From a virus: DNA of 64,000 nucleotides. Position 1 is the first letter of the stretch. Every line of letters begins with the position of its first letter. Made by a program: the position numbers and the translations under genes. Shown piece by piece: positions 7,242 to 16,089 of this stretch. The notes beneath the pieces were generated by a model. That model did not search any database, was not told the origin of the DNA, and saw only the letters and a list, made by a program, of their open reading frames with translations. Where the stretch lies: positions 98,012 to 162,011 of IMG/VR virus record IMGVR_UViG_3300008267_000003; one strand, given 5' to 3'.

Positions 7242-7985
7242 ATGAAACACAAAGCAAGAACTGCTGAAGCCTCCATCCACCAATTTCCAGATCAAACGAA
7301 AAGGAAACTCAAACTAAAAATCGATGACTTAAACGTCTTTGATGCTCTCACCAAAAACCAATCTAAATTCTTTGAACTATACAAACAAGGAGCACAAGCA
7401 ATTATGCTGCATGGTGCAGCTGGTACTGGTAAAACGTTTATTGCGCTTTACAAAGCACTGGAAGAGGTTATGGATAGAAGTAACCCATACCAGAAAGTAG
7501 TGTTGGTCAGATCTGTAGTTCCTTCCCGAGAAATTGGTCACCTACCAGGAGATGAAAAAGAAAAGACAGATGTTTATGTAGCACCTTATAGAGCCATTTG
7601 CCAGGATCTTTTTGATACTGAGCAAGCATATGAAAGGTTGGTGGAGCAGAAGAATATTGAGTTTATGATTACTTCGTTTGTTAGAGGCATCACTATTGAT
7701 AACGCTGTCATCATAGTTGACGAATGTCAGAACATGAATTTCCAAGAGCTCAGTTCTATTATTACTAGAGTAGGAGAAAACACAAAGATTATATTCTGTG
7801 GTGATTTCAAACAAACCGATCTATGCAAGAAGCATGATCAATCAGGCCTCAAGGATTTCGTAGAGGTAGTTAACAAAATGCCATCATTCAGAAATGTTGA
7901 ATTTGGTATTGAAGATATTGTTCGCAGTTCTCTTGTAAAGGAGTTTATTGTAGCAAATTTACATATTCAATCTATAAAAAGTTGA
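7242..7985 (+). CDS. phoH: PhoH-like ATPase
   Basis: A 247-residue P-loop protein with the PhoH arrangement. NQSKFFELYK lies before a Walker A GAAGTGKT near 58-65. VVLVRSVVPS near 86-95 is followed by GHLPGDEKEK, a PhoH signature, then AVIIVDECQNM (Walker B) near 157-167 and an IIFCGDFKQTDL strand. PhoH-like proteins are very common in marine phages; their role (RNA or DNA metabolism, once linked to phosphate stress) is unsettled. It stands alone between two terminator/promoter regions, with AGAAGGACAG as ribosome site. Confidence 0.93.
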   Translation: MKHKARTAEASIHQFPDQTKRKLKLKIDDLNVFDALTKNQSKFFELYKQGAQAIMLHGAAGTGKTFIALYKALEEVMDRSNPYQKVVLVRSVVPSREIGHLPGDEKEKTDVYVAPYRAICQDLFDTEQAYERLVEQKNIEFMITSFVRGITIDNAVIIVDECQNMNFQELSSIITRVGENTKIIFCGDFKQTDLCKKHDQSGLKDFVEVVNKMPSFRNVEFGIEDIVRSSLVKEFIVANLHIQSIKS

Positions 7986-8012
7986 CTTTCTATAGGAGAT
8001 AAGGTATAAATA
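7982..8012 (+). promoter_or_regulatory. Combined host-type and late promoter before hsp20
   Basis: TTGACT (7982-7987) and TATAAA (8005-8010) are 17 bases apart, a good sigma70 promoter. The same -10 region is part of TATAAATA (8005-8012), the exact T4 late octamer. The hsp20 gene could be transcribed both by unmodified host polymerase and by the late polymerase. A GC-rich hairpin follows in the leader (about 8013-8040). Confidence 0.7.
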
Positions 8013-8072
8013 GGGATGCGTTGCCTTCGGGGACGCATTCTTAATTTAACCTTGCTTAATAGGAGGTCTTCA

Positions 8073-8588
8073 ATGACTAATCTAGTAGACGCACTCGCTA
8101 ACACTTTTGCTTTCGGCCCTGGCTTCAAATACGGAACAAAAGACATGGACAAATTCTTTGTTGGTTTTGATGAGCAATTCAACAAAATGGCAAAGCTACA
8201 TGATGAAGTAACAAAAAACATTCCCAACTACCCTCCATACAATATCAAGAAAGTAAGCGATAGTAAGTATACTATTGAGCTTGCAGTTGCTGGTTTTGCC
8301 AAGCAAGATATTGAACTTGAGTTTGTCGATAACAAATTAATTATTACTGGCAAAGCATCAGATGATAGTGAAAATGAGCACTTCCTGTTCAAAGGAATTG
8401 CTAATAGAGCATTCACTCGTACATTTGTTCTTGACGACCAAGTCGAGATTCAAAACGCTGAGATGTTGAATGGAATGTTAAAGATTTTCCTTGAGCGTAT
8501 TATTCCAGAGCATAAAAAGCCCAAGAAAATTGAAATCAATGAGAAACCTTCAAATGGGAACAAAGAGTTCTTGACGGAGGAAAAATGA
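8073..8588 (+). CDS. Small heat-shock protein Hsp20
   Basis: A 171-residue protein from ATG 8073, preceded by a strong TAGGAGGT site. The alpha-crystallin domain runs from about 54 to 160. It has YNIKKVSDSKYTIELAVAGF, ELEFVDNKLIITGKA, a NRAFTRTFVLDDQVEIQNAE segment and the GMLKIFLER closing strand. Hsp20 holdases keep unfolding proteins soluble, and phage copies are thought to help virion protein folding. It is controlled by the combined promoter at 7982-8012 and co-transcribed with the next small gene. Confidence 0.92.
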   Translation: MTNLVDALANTFAFGPGFKYGTKDMDKFFVGFDEQFNKMAKLHDEVTKNIPNYPPYNIKKVSDSKYTIELAVAGFAKQDIELEFVDNKLIITGKASDDSENEHFLFKGIANRAFTRTFVLDDQVEIQNAEMLNGMLKIFLERIIPEHKKPKKIEINEKPSNGNKEFLTEEK

Positions 8589-8761
8589 GCGAATTTATTC
8601 AGAACATTCTCGAAGTGACGAGGAAGTTTCTGTTTAATGAACCAAGCTCAGCACAATTTTCCAAAACAGAACTTCAGTACTTGAATCAATCTGTTGACCA
8701 CTGTGACCTTGAGCACAGAATGAAACAGCTTGAAAGAAAGCACACCCACCTTCGTTATTAA
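8585..8761 (+). CDS. DUF3563-like small protein
   Basis: A 58-residue protein whose start overlaps the hsp20 stop by 4 bases (ATGA), with GGAGG ahead. The C-terminal half, QYLNQSVDHCDLEHRMKQLE, resembles the DUF3563 pattern YL..S.D..DLE.RM..LER found in small bacterial proteins. Function unknown. A terminator starts right after its stop, so hsp20 and this gene form a two-gene unit. Confidence 0.75.
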   Translation: MSEFIQNILEVTRKFLFNEPSSAQFSKTELQYLNQSVDHCDLEHRMKQLERKHTHLRY

Positions 8762-8764
8762 CAT

Positions 8765-8790
8765 AAGGGGACGCAATGTCCCCTTTCTTT
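8765..8790 (+). terminator. Rho-independent terminator after the hsp20 unit
   Basis: AAGGGGAC (8765-8772) pairs with GTCCCCTT (8778-8785) around a 5-base loop, followed by TCTTT. It directly follows the stop codon at 8759-8761. Confidence 0.85.
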
Positions 8791-8800
8791 AAGGAAATAT

Positions 8801-9109
8801 ATGAGCGTACGAGTAATAAGACTTGTCAATGGTGAAGAACTAATTGGTGAGCTTGAACTGGTTAAAAAAAATAATCATCACAACGATTACAAACTCTCTA
8901 AAGTAGGTGTTGTATCATTAGTACCAACACAAACAGGAGTGGGTATTTCTTTATATCCCTTTGCACCATACTCAGATGATGATGACTTTATTTTTCGACA
9001 TGAGCATGTTGTAACATCATTTGGTCCTTCAGTAGATCTTCTAAACAATTATAATAAAATGTTTGGATCTGGTATCCAGATTGCTTCTACAGGATCGTTG
9101 ATAAAATAA
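8801..9109 (+). CDS. Sm-like beta-barrel small protein
   Basis: A 102-residue protein. Its N-terminal VRVIRLVNGEELIGELELV (3-21) has the alternating pattern of an Sm1-like strand pair. It is followed by YKLSKVGVVSLVPT and a FIFRHEHVVTSFGPS strand. Similar proteins are widespread in T4-like marine phages near the DNA polymerase. An RNA-binding (Hfq/LSm-like) role is possible but not shown by specific residues. The promoter of the polymerase gene lies in its last codons. Confidence 0.7.
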   Translation: MSVRVIRLVNGEELIGELELVKKNNHHNDYKLSKVGVVSLVPTQTGVGISLYPFAPYSDDDDFIFRHEHVVTSFGPSVDLLNNYNKMFGSGIQIASTGSLIK

Positions 9110-9126
9110 TTACCCATCTGTATAAT
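9098..9126 (+). promoter_or_regulatory. Sigma70-type promoter for DNA polymerase
   Basis: TTGATA (9098-9103), 17 bases, TATAAT (9121-9126). The -35 lies inside the end of the previous gene; the predicted start of transcription is about 12 bases upstream of the gp43 ATG. Confidence 0.8.
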
Positions 9127-9146
9127 AATGGTTTTAGTGAGGGTAC

Positions 9147-11675
9147 ATGCGCTTCTATACAAACGTAAATGTTGTTGGTGATTCTGTCTTTGTGAGAGGA
9201 TATGATGGGGATAAGCGCTTTGAGCTCAAGGCACCTTATCACCCATACATCTTTGTTAACTCAAACAAGAAAACCAATTACAAAACACTCAATGGTAAAT
9301 CTGTTGAGCGGATTGAATTTGAAAGTATCAAGAACTCACGTGACTTCATTGATAATTACTCAAACGTGAGTGGGTTCGAGATACACGGCTCAAATCTCTT
9401 CACCTACCAAGCAATCTACGATCTTTACAAGGGTGAGGTAGTTTATGATGTAGATCGTATCAATGTTGTTTCACTTGATATTGAGACATCAACCCTCAAC
9501 GGTTTCCCTAACCACGAGCTTGCCGATAAAGAGGTAATTACACTATCTCTTAGGAAAAAAGGAAAGGTAATTGTACTAGGTACAAGACCCTATACTCCTA
9601 AATCAAATGACATTGTATATTGGCAATGCCGTAATGAGATTGATTTGCTTCAGAAGTTTCTTCAGATATGGAACTCTGATAAATGGAAGCCAGATGTTGT
9701 TACTGGATGGAATGTAGAGTACTTCGATATTCCATATCTCTACAGACGCATATCTAACATGCTTGGTAAGAAAGAAGCAGATAAATTATCTCCATGGAAG
9801 ATTGTTCGTGAACGTCAGGTTGGTGGAGAAGGATCGTCGAAGGTATATGATCTGATAGGTATTTCAGTTCTCGACTATCTTGCTCTGTATAAGAAGTTTT
9901 CTTACACTCCTCAAGAATCATATAAACTGGATCATATTGCTGAGTACGAGCTTGGTGAAAAGAAACTTGACTACTCAGAATATGAGACGATGCATGAGTT
10001 CTATGTAAACAACTTTGAGAAGTTTGTAGACTATAACATACATGACGTTGTCCTTGTTGATAAACTTGAAGAGAAGTTAAAGTTTATTGAGCAGGTATTT
10101 GCTATCTCATATGACGCCAAGGTCAATTACAACGATACATTTACCACTGTCCGTATATGGGATGTTATTATTACAAACTATCTAATGGACAGGGGTATTG
10201 TTGTTCCTCACATTGAACGCGAAGAGCTTGATCAACGTGCTTCTGATGATAAAAGACTTGGTCCGATTGTTGGTGCGTATGTAAAAGACCCACAGGTTGG
10301 TATGCATGAATGGGTTTGTTCATTTGACCTTAACAGTCTATACCCTCACTTGATTATGCAGTACAACATTAGTCCGGATACATTCATAGACATGGAGGAT
10401 GGTATCTCCATTGAGCGTATGCTTGATAAGGCTATTGGATCTAATCTTGAATCTAAGCTCAGAGAAAAGAACTATACAATTACACCCAAGGGTGCTCTAT
10501 TTACAAAAGATAGAGTTGGCTTCTTAGCTGAGCTGATGGAGACCATGTATAATGATCGTTCTGCTTGGAAGAAGCGAATGATTGAAGCAAAGAAGAAGTA
10601 TGAGCAGACACCTACTCGTGAGCTTGAAAATGAGATCGCAAGATGTAACAACATGCAGATGGCAAAGAAGATTCAGCTGAACTCTGCCTATGGTGCTCTT
10701 GGTAATGTTTTCTTCAGATGGTATCAACGTGATCTAGCAGAAGCAATCACAACATCTGGTCAGTTGTCTATTCGTTGGATGGAAAAGAATATCAATCAAT
10801 ATCTTAACAAGCTGTTTAAAACAGATAACGAAGACTATGTGATTGCTTGTGATACTGACTCTATGTACATCCGTCTTCAGCGACTAGTGGATCAAGTATT
10901 TGATAAAGATGCTGATGTGAATAAGGTTGTAAAGTTCCTTGATGATGTTTGTGAAAAGAAACTACAACCGTTCATTGACAACACCTTCAATGACCTTGGT
11001 GAGTACATGATGGTCATGAAACAGAAGATGGTGATGAAGCGAGAGGCTATTGCTAACAAGGGTATATGGACTGGAAAGAAACACTACATCCTCAATGTGT
11101 TTAACAATGAGGGTGTTTCATATACTCAACCAAAGTTAAAGATGCAAGGTATTGAAGCGGTTCGATCTTCTACTCCTTCTGTTTGCAGAAGGAACTTTAA
11201 GAATGCTCTTGATGTGATTATGAATCATGATGAGAAAGCCATTCATAAGTTTGTTAGTGACTTTAAACATGAGTATATGCTTTTACCTTTTGAAGATATT
11301 GCTTTCCCACGTTCAGTTAAGGACCTTAACAAGTACAAAGACAGCGCATCGATCTATAGGAAATCAACTCCTATTCACGTCAAGGGATCGTTGATATACA
11401 ATAGCCTTCTTAAAGAAAAGAAACTTGAAACTAAATATCAAACCATTAAAGATGGTGATAAGATCAAGTTCATATATCTAAAAGCACCGAACCCAGCAAG
11501 AGACACTGTTATATCTTGCCCAAGCACTTTACCAAAAGAGTTTAGTATAGAACCTTACATTGATTATGATCTTCAGTTTGAGAAATCATTCCTCGATCCA
11601 ATCAAAGGTATATTAGATGCTATTGGATGGCATATAACAGAACGTAGAGCAACCCTAGAACAATTCTTCGAATAG
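9147..11675 (+). CDS. 43: Family B DNA polymerase (gp43-like)
   Basis: An 842-residue replicative polymerase (T4 gp43 is 898) with 3'-5' proofreading. SLDIETSTL near 109-117 is exonuclease motif I. The polymerase palm motifs are DLNSLYPHLI near 394 (motif A), KIQLNSAYGALGN near 508 (motif B) and DTDSMYI near 570 (motif C). The frame is intact with no intron or split. It has its own sigma70-type promoter, with GTGAGGGT as ribosome site. This differs from T4, where it follows regA directly. Confidence 0.97.
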   Translation: MRFYTNVNVVGDSVFVRGYDGDKRFELKAPYHPYIFVNSNKKTNYKTLNGKSVERIEFESIKNSRDFIDNYSNVSGFEIHGSNLFTYQAIYDLYKGEVVYDVDRINVVSLDIETSTLNGFPNHELADKEVITLSLRKKGKVIVLGTRPYTPKSNDIVYWQCRNEIDLLQKFLQIWNSDKWKPDVVTGWNVEYFDIPYLYRRISNMLGKKEADKLSPWKIVRERQVGGEGSSKVYDLIGISVLDYLALYKKFSYTPQESYKLDHIAEYELGEKKLDYSEYETMHEFYVNNFEKFVDYNIHDVVLVDKLEEKLKFIEQVFAISYDAKVNYNDTFTTVRIWDVIITNYLMDRGIVVPHIEREELDQRASDDKRLGPIVGAYVKDPQVGMHEWVCSFDLNSLYPHLIMQYNISPDTFIDMEDGISIERMLDKAIGSNLESKLREKNYTITPKGALFTKDRVGFLAELMETMYNDRSAWKKRMIEAKKKYEQTPTRELENEIARCNNMQMAKKIQLNSAYGALGNVFFRWYQRDLAEAITTSGQLSIRWMEKNINQYLNKLFKTDNEDYVIACDTDSMYIRLQRLVDQVFDKDADVNKVVKFLDDVCEKKLQPFIDNTFNDLGEYMMVMKQKMVMKREAIANKGIWTGKKHYILNVFNNEGVSYTQPKLKMQGIEAVRSSTPSVCRRNFKNALDVIMNHDEKAIHKFVSDFKHEYMLLPFEDIAFPRSVKDLNKYKDSASIYRKSTPIHVKGSLIYNSLLKEKKLETKYQTIKDGDKIKFIYLKAPNPARDTVISCPSTLPKEFSIEPYIDYDLQFEKSFLDPIKGILDAIGWHITERRATLEQFFE

Positions 11676-11682
11676 GAAAACA

Positions 11683-11985
11683 ATGGCTAAGATTACTATA
11701 GACTTAGACGACGCGTACACTGACTTTGGATTTTCAGCTGTAAGTGAAGATGAACTCAAATCAATGGAGCGTCAGCTTCAACAGCAAGTCCAACAAAAAG
11801 AACAAGAGTTATCGTTGACTTCCAAAGAATATAAAGATAAACTGGAAACTCTTTATAAACTAATTATGCCACTGCTACTCAATCTTGCTAAAGATGATGA
11901 TAAAGAATACATCTACTGGCCAGAAAGAACCAAGAAAATGAAAGCATTCATTGATAAGGTGGATAAACTAGTAAACAATGATTAA
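11683..11985 (+). CDS. Hypothetical coiled-coil protein after DNA polymerase
   Basis: A 100-residue acidic protein starting 7 bases after gp43, with TAGGAAAAC as ribosome site. The middle (about 22-60) is Gln- and Glu-rich with heptad-like spacing (SMERQLQQQVQQKEQELSLT), so a coiled coil is likely. The end, EYIYWPERTKKMKAFIDKV, is conserved-looking; similar proteins follow the polymerase in other marine T4-like phages. No function assigned. Confidence 0.75.
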   Translation: MAKITIDLDDAYTDFGFSAVSEDELKSMERQLQQQVQQKEQELSLTSKEYKDKLETLYKLIMPLLLNLAKDDDKEYIYWPERTKKMKAFIDKVDKLVNND

Positions 11986-12880
11986 CTATCTTGCTTTAGT
12001 TGTTGCTGTAGGTCTCTCTTCTGTAGCAGCTTACTTTTCTATACTTGGACTCACTGCAATCTTTGCAGCTTCATATTGGCCTGTTATTATTATGGGATCA
12101 ATGCTCGAGGCTGCTAAGGTTGTTGCTGCTTCATGGGCATTTCGTAATTGGAATGTAGCTCCTGCGTTCATCAGATACTATCTCGTAGCGGCTGTTGCTA
12201 TTCTAATGATGATCACATCAATGGGTACGTTTGGGTATCTTTCCAAAGCTCATATTGAACAAACCTCATCTGTTGGTGATATTGCGGCTCAGGTTGCAGT
12301 GTATGATGAAAGGATCAAGAATCTAAATGAAAACATCGAGGCTAACCGTAAACTTCTTAAACAGTTTGACGAGGCAGTTGACCAGGTCATGTCACGCTCG
12401 ACGGATTCTAAGGGGGCGGAACGCTCGCTCCAAATTAGAAAATCACAACAGAAAGAGCGTAGCCGCCTCATGGAAGAAATTTCTACTCTACAAAAAGAGG
12501 TTGGGAGGCTTAGTGCTGAGAGATCCCCACTGGTTTCGCAAGTCAAAAAAGTCGAGAAAGAGGTCGGTCCAATCAAGTACATCGCAGAACTTTTTATTGA
12601 TAGGGCTGATGATTCGTTTTTGGAGAAGACGGTCCGCTGGGTTATTATAATGATTGTGACTGTATTTGATCCTCTGGCTGTGCTGTTGCTTATTGCAGCC
12701 AATATGGGTATAATACGACAAGGTAGGATTAGTAAGATGAACAACACACGGGCTGCAAATATAGAAGTGAATAGAGATCTTGCTGCTGAGAGAAGGTTCA
12801 AAAAGCTACAAGAGCTAACTGGCAAGGCAAGCCGCAGTAAAGTTACTATTGACAAAAACAAGATAAGGAAGATGACATGA
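11978..12880 (+). CDS. Membrane protein with central coiled coil
   Basis: A 300-residue protein. Hydrophobic segments lie at about 3-35, 38-50 and 68-90. A long charged coiled coil spans about 103-190 (AVYDERIKNLNENIEANRKL onward). A C-terminal membrane segment follows at about 220-245 (WVIIMIVTVFDPLAVLLLIA), then a basic tail. Cyanophage-like T4 relatives carry such a protein just before uvsX. Function is unknown. It overlaps both neighbours by a few bases (8 and 4), so it is translated with the recombination genes. Confidence 0.8.
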   Translation: MINYLALVVAVGLSSVAAYFSILGLTAIFAASYWPVIIMGSMLEAAKVVAASWAFRNWNVAPAFIRYYLVAAVAILMMITSMGTFGYLSKAHIEQTSSVGDIAAQVAVYDERIKNLNENIEANRKLLKQFDEAVDQVMSRSTDSKGAERSLQIRKSQQKERSRLMEEISTLQKEVGRLSAERSPLVSQVKKVEKEVGPIKYIAELFIDRADDSFLEKTVRWVIIMIVTVFDPLAVLLLIAANMGIIRQGRISKMNNTRAANIEVNRDLAAERRFKKLQELTGKASRSKVTIDKNKIRKMT

Positions 12881-13932
12881 GTTTTTTAAAGAGTTTGATT
12901 AAGGAGATTGGTGATGAGGACACTTATTTGGCCAGTGACGGCGGTGGTAGTGCTGAGTATTCTGGTTGTATTGATACTGGCAGCTATATTCTCAACGCTC
13001 TTCTCTCTGGCAGCATCTATGGCGGCGTACCTGATAATAAAATTACTGCATTTGCAGGAGAGTCCGCTACTGGTAAAACTTTCTTCGTACTTGGTATCGT
13101 TAGAGCCTTCCTTGACAAGAACCCAAACGCAGCAGTCGTCTACTACGATACAGAAGCAGCCGTCACCAAAGCAATGATGGAATCTCGTGGCATTGATACA
13201 ACACGTGTTATCATTGCTGAGCCAGATACAATTCAAAAATTTAAAACTCATGCTTTAAAGTTGATTGAGGCCTATGAGAAGCAGCCAGAAGATACACGTC
13301 CTAAGATGATGTTCGTGTTAGATAGTCTAGGATTGTTGTCAACATCAAAAGAGATGGAAGATTCTCTTGATGGTAAAGATGTAAGGGACATGACAAAGTC
13401 GCAAGTTATCAAAGCTGCTTTTAGAGTACTGACATTGAAGTTGGCAAAGGTCAAAGTACCTATGCTTGTTACTAACCACGTGTATGAGGTGATTGGATCG
13501 TATGTACCAACAAAAGAACTCGGAGGCGGAACAGGTCTCAAGTATGCTGCCAGCACTATTGCAATGCTCTCTAAAAAGAAAGAGAAGGATGGCGATGGAG
13601 ACATCATTGGTAACCAAATCAAAATCAAAACATACAAGTCGAGACTCTCAAAAGAGAACCAAGACGCAACTGTGCTACTTACTTACGACAAGGGCCTAGA
13701 TAGATACTTTGGTTTACTAGACCTTGCTGAAGAAGCTGGTGTAATTAAAAAAGTATCAACACGGTATGAGTTGCCAGATGGGCGTAAAGTATTTGGTAAA
13801 GAGATTAACAATAATCCAGAACAATACTTTACAGAAGAGATTTTGCAACAGCTAGAGAACTACGCAAAAGGAAAGTATAGTTATGGATCCCAAGTCGGAA
13901 CATTACAAGATAACCTTCAAGAATCAGAGTGA
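12877..13932 (+). CDS. uvsX: RecA-like recombinase (UvsX)
   Basis: A 351-residue recombinase of the UvsX/RecA fold, with Walker A GESATGKT near 62-69. PKMMFVLDSLGLLSTSKEM near 142-160 is the Walker B strand, followed by VPMLVTNHVYEVIGS and KELGGGTGLKYAAS (DNA-binding loop 2 region). It catalyses strand exchange for recombination-dependent replication. Partners UvsY and gp32 are not in the window. It precedes gp41 with one small gene between, a typical marine T4-like order. Confidence 0.95.
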   Translation: MSFLKSLIKEIGDEDTYLASDGGGSAEYSGCIDTGSYILNALLSGSIYGGVPDNKITAFAGESATGKTFFVLGIVRAFLDKNPNAAVVYYDTEAAVTKAMMESRGIDTTRVIIAEPDTIQKFKTHALKLIEAYEKQPEDTRPKMMFVLDSLGLLSTSKEMEDSLDGKDVRDMTKSQVIKAAFRVLTLKLAKVKVPMLVTNHVYEVIGSYVPTKELGGGTGLKYAASTIAMLSKKKEKDGDGDIIGNQIKIKTYKSRLSKENQDATVLLTYDKGLDRYFGLLDLAEEAGVIKKVSTRYELPDGRKVFGKEINNNPEQYFTEEILQQLENYAKGKYSYGSQVGTLQDNLQESE

Positions 13933-14065
13933 CCAGATAGGCTTCAAGTTCTTTTTTAATGACAGAGACATACTGGACTTTCTTAAGACGAGACCTAATG
14001 GTGCACTAATACTCAAATTGGAGCAATATGATAGAGAAACTGATACTTTCCAACTTATTAAGTAA
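13883..14065 (+). CDS. Hypothetical small protein overlapping uvsX and gp41
   Basis: A 60-residue frame from ATG 13883, preceded by AAAGGAAAG. It overlaps uvsX by 50 bases and gp41 by 38. It reads HYKITFKNQSDQIGFKFFF then DILDFLKTRPNGALILKLE, compatible with a small alpha/beta protein. A similar tiny gene is often found between these two genes in related phages. Function unknown. Confidence 0.7.
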   Translation: MDPKSEHYKITFKNQSDQIGFKFFFNDRDILDFLKTRPNGALILKLEQYDRETDTFQLIK

Positions 14066-15419
14066 TGAGGAGTATGGCCGAAAGGCCATTCCTTTTTTAA
14101 AGTCGGAGTACTTTCAAGAAAGAACTATACGAGCGCTATACGATAGTATCGATACGTTTGTAAAGCAGTATAACAAGTTTCCTAGTAAAGAAGCACTTGT
14201 TATTGAATTAGATAATGACAAATCAATAGCGAGTATCTTCAGTGATGTTGAATCGCTAGTAACTGATCTTGAAGATACTCCTTCAACCAATCTCGAGTGG
14301 CTCTTAGACCAGACAGAGAAGTTCTGTCAGGATAAAGCAATTTATAATGCTATCATGAAGTCCATTCAGATCATCGATACGGACAAAGATAATCATAGCA
14401 AGGGTGCTATACCTCAAATTCTATCTGACGCTCTTGCTGTATCTTTTGACTCCAACGTGGGTCATGATTTTTTAGAAGACTTTGAGTCTCGATATGACTT
14501 TTATCACAAGAAAGAAAAACGTGTTCCATTCGATCTGGATTACTTTAACAAGATTACTAAGGGAGGACTCCCAACTAAGACCCTTAATGTGGTACTTGCT
14601 GGTACTGGTGTTGGTAAGTCTCTCTTCATGTGTCATTGTGCTGCAGCTAACCTCTTTAAAGGACATAATGTTCTTTATATAACAATGGAAATGGCTGAGG
14701 AGCGTATTGCTGAACGTATTGATGCAAATATGCTTAATGTTACTGTCGATGAACTGGCACTGCTTCCTAAAGATTCTTATCAGAAGAAGATTGATCGTGT
14801 TCGTGAGAAGACTAACGGTAAGTTAATAATTAAAGAATATCCTACAGCATCTGCTGGTGCCGGTCACATGAGACATTTGTTGAATGAGTTGAAACTTAAA
14901 CGAAACTTCAAACCAGATATCATATACATTGATTATCTTAATATTTGTATTTCTTCGAGATTGAAATATGGTGCAAATGTCAACTCTTATACATACATCA
15001 AGGCTATTGCAGAAGAGCTGAGAGGTCTTGCTGTTGAGTTTGATGTCCCGATCGTTACAGCTACACAGACTACTAGAAGCGGATTTACTAGTAGTGATCT
15101 GGGCCTTGAAGATACCAGTGAATCATTTGGCCTTCCAGCCACAGCTGACTTTATGATTGCATTGATAAGTTCAGAAGAGTTGCAGGACCTCAACCAATTC
15201 ATGGTTAAGCAGCTTAAGAACCGCTTTAATGATCCAGGGACTCATAGAAGATTTGTTATAGGCGTTGACAGGTCTAAGATGAGACTGTATGATGTAGAAC
15301 AGACAGCACAAGAAGATGTGCTTGATGATGATACACCAGTATTCGATAAATCAGATTCCGGAATGAGAATCAAATCAGAAAAAGGTAAGTTTAAAGATGC
15401 TTTTAAATCGTTTAGTTAG
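14028..15419 (+). CDS. 41: Replicative DNA helicase (gp41, DnaB-like)
   Basis: A 463-residue hexameric 5'-3' helicase. It has a DnaB-type N-terminal domain, then GGLPTKTLNVVLAGTGVGKS near 179-198 (Walker A). IIYIDYLNIC near 300 is Walker B, and PIVTATQTTRSGF near 341 is the DnaB-like motif with the glutamine switch. It works with the gp61-like primase encoded at 39.2 kb. A GGAG site sits only a few bases before the ATG. Length and motif order are normal. Confidence 0.95.
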   Translation: MIEKLILSNLLSNEEYGRKAIPFLKSEYFQERTIRALYDSIDTFVKQYNKFPSKEALVIELDNDKSIASIFSDVESLVTDLEDTPSTNLEWLLDQTEKFCQDKAIYNAIMKSIQIIDTDKDNHSKGAIPQILSDALAVSFDSNVGHDFLEDFESRYDFYHKKEKRVPFDLDYFNKITKGGLPTKTLNVVLAGTGVGKSLFMCHCAAANLFKGHNVLYITMEMAEERIAERIDANMLNVTVDELALLPKDSYQKKIDRVREKTNGKLIIKEYPTASAGAGHMRHLLNELKLKRNFKPDIIYIDYLNICISSRLKYGANVNSYTYIKAIAEELRGLAVEFDVPIVTATQTTRSGFTSSDLGLEDTSESFGLPATADFMIALISSEELQDLNQFMVKQLKNRFNDPGTHRRFVIGVDRSKMRLYDVEQTAQEDVLDDDTPVFDKSDSGMRIKSEKGKFKDAFKSFS

Positions 15420-15585
15420 CATATTCTGGTTTCTGATTATGTTCACAATAGTATTCTCCATATCAACTTTCTTTCTAACAGTTAACCATGTCATTAGTTA
15501 TGTTAGCAGGTTGTTTGATTTACCTATGGTTGTAATCTATACGATGATAGAAAGACAAAATGAGGCTGAGGACGAGAAAGTTTAA
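15397..15585 (+). CDS. Small membrane protein
   Basis: A 62-residue frame that overlaps the end of gp41 by 23 bases. Residues 5-35 are strongly hydrophobic (RLVSIFWFLIMFTIVFSIST), with a second short hydrophobic stretch and an acidic tail (ERQNEAEDEKV). It is probably a single-pass inner membrane protein. An internal ATG at 15439 would shorten the first segment. No family recognised. Confidence 0.6.
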   Translation: MLLNRLVSIFWFLIMFTIVFSISTFFLTVNHVISYVSRLFDLPMVVIYTMIERQNEAEDEKV

Positions 15586-16036
15586 TAATCGAAAGCTATC
15601 CAGTATACTTCGAACAGCAACTAAATTTTATATTCAACACCTACTTCCAAACTATAAACACAGTCTTTTCAAAATTGACATAATTGGTGTAAAAAATTTA
15701 GAAGCGGATGGTACATTCGAGAAAATATCAACGAACAGATATACTATAGAGCTGAGGACTGATTTAGATATACAAATAATGCTACTAACGCTTGCTCATG
15801 AATTGGTTCACCTTAAACAATATGCAACCAATGAATTGAGAAGCCGGGTGGTTGCTGGCCAGCTTGTTGATATATGGAAAGGCAAGCGGTACAGGAATCT
15901 CAAATACGATGACCAACCGTGGGAGATAGAAGCGTTACAAAAAGAACAAGATTTGTTCGAAGATTTCATATCCGAGTGTTATGCGTCTGGAAAATTGATA
16001 AATAAGCTAGTGAAACTGCGCGGTTTCACCCGTTGA
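15560..16036 (+). CDS. Zinc metallopeptidase-like protein (HExxH)
   Basis: A 158-residue protein with LTLAHELVHLKQY at 77-88. H80, E81 and H84 form the zincin H-E-x-x-H site. A downstream PWEIEALQKEQ at 120-130 could give the third, glutamate ligand, as in SprT-like or related gluzincin folds. The N terminus is basic. The target is unknown. It starts inside the previous small membrane gene and is followed by a second, unrelated HExxH gene and by ClpP. The three form a small proteolysis block. Confidence 0.7.
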   Translation: MRLRTRKFNNRKLSSILRTATKFYIQHLLPNYKHSLFKIDIIGVKNLEADGTFEKISTNRYTIELRTDLDIQIMLLTLAHELVHLKQYATNELRSRVVAGQLVDIWKGKRYRNLKYDDQPWEIEALQKEQDLFEDFISECYASGKLINKLVKLRGFTR

Positions 16037-16061
16037 CCTAATTCCCACTTTCCATTATAGT
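16033..16061 (+). promoter_or_regulatory. Sigma70-type early promoter (TTGACC, 17 bp, TATAGT)
   Basis: TTGACC (16033-16038) overlaps the stop of the upstream gene, and TATAGT is at 16056-16061, 17 bases apart. It shares the extended TTGACCTAATTCC start with the promoter at 63505, part of a recurrent family in this genome. Confidence 0.75.
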
Positions 16062-16089
16062 AATAATACATTACTAACTCGGAGCTTCT

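Noticed and set aside
8013-8045. Hairpin in the hsp20 leader as an RNA thermometer
   Set aside because: The hairpin (GATGCGT...ACGCATT) does not include the TAGGAGGT ribosome site, which is free about 25 bases downstream.
12289-12861. 190-codon minus-strand frame opposite the coiled-coil membrane gene
   Set aside because: Antisense shadow: Ser/Leu/Arg-rich translation with no domain, while the plus strand carries a well-structured protein with couplings on both sides.
13272-13637. Minus-strand frames opposite uvsX
   Set aside because: They lie wholly inside a conserved recombinase gene and encode low-quality hydrophobic/Ser-rich sequence.
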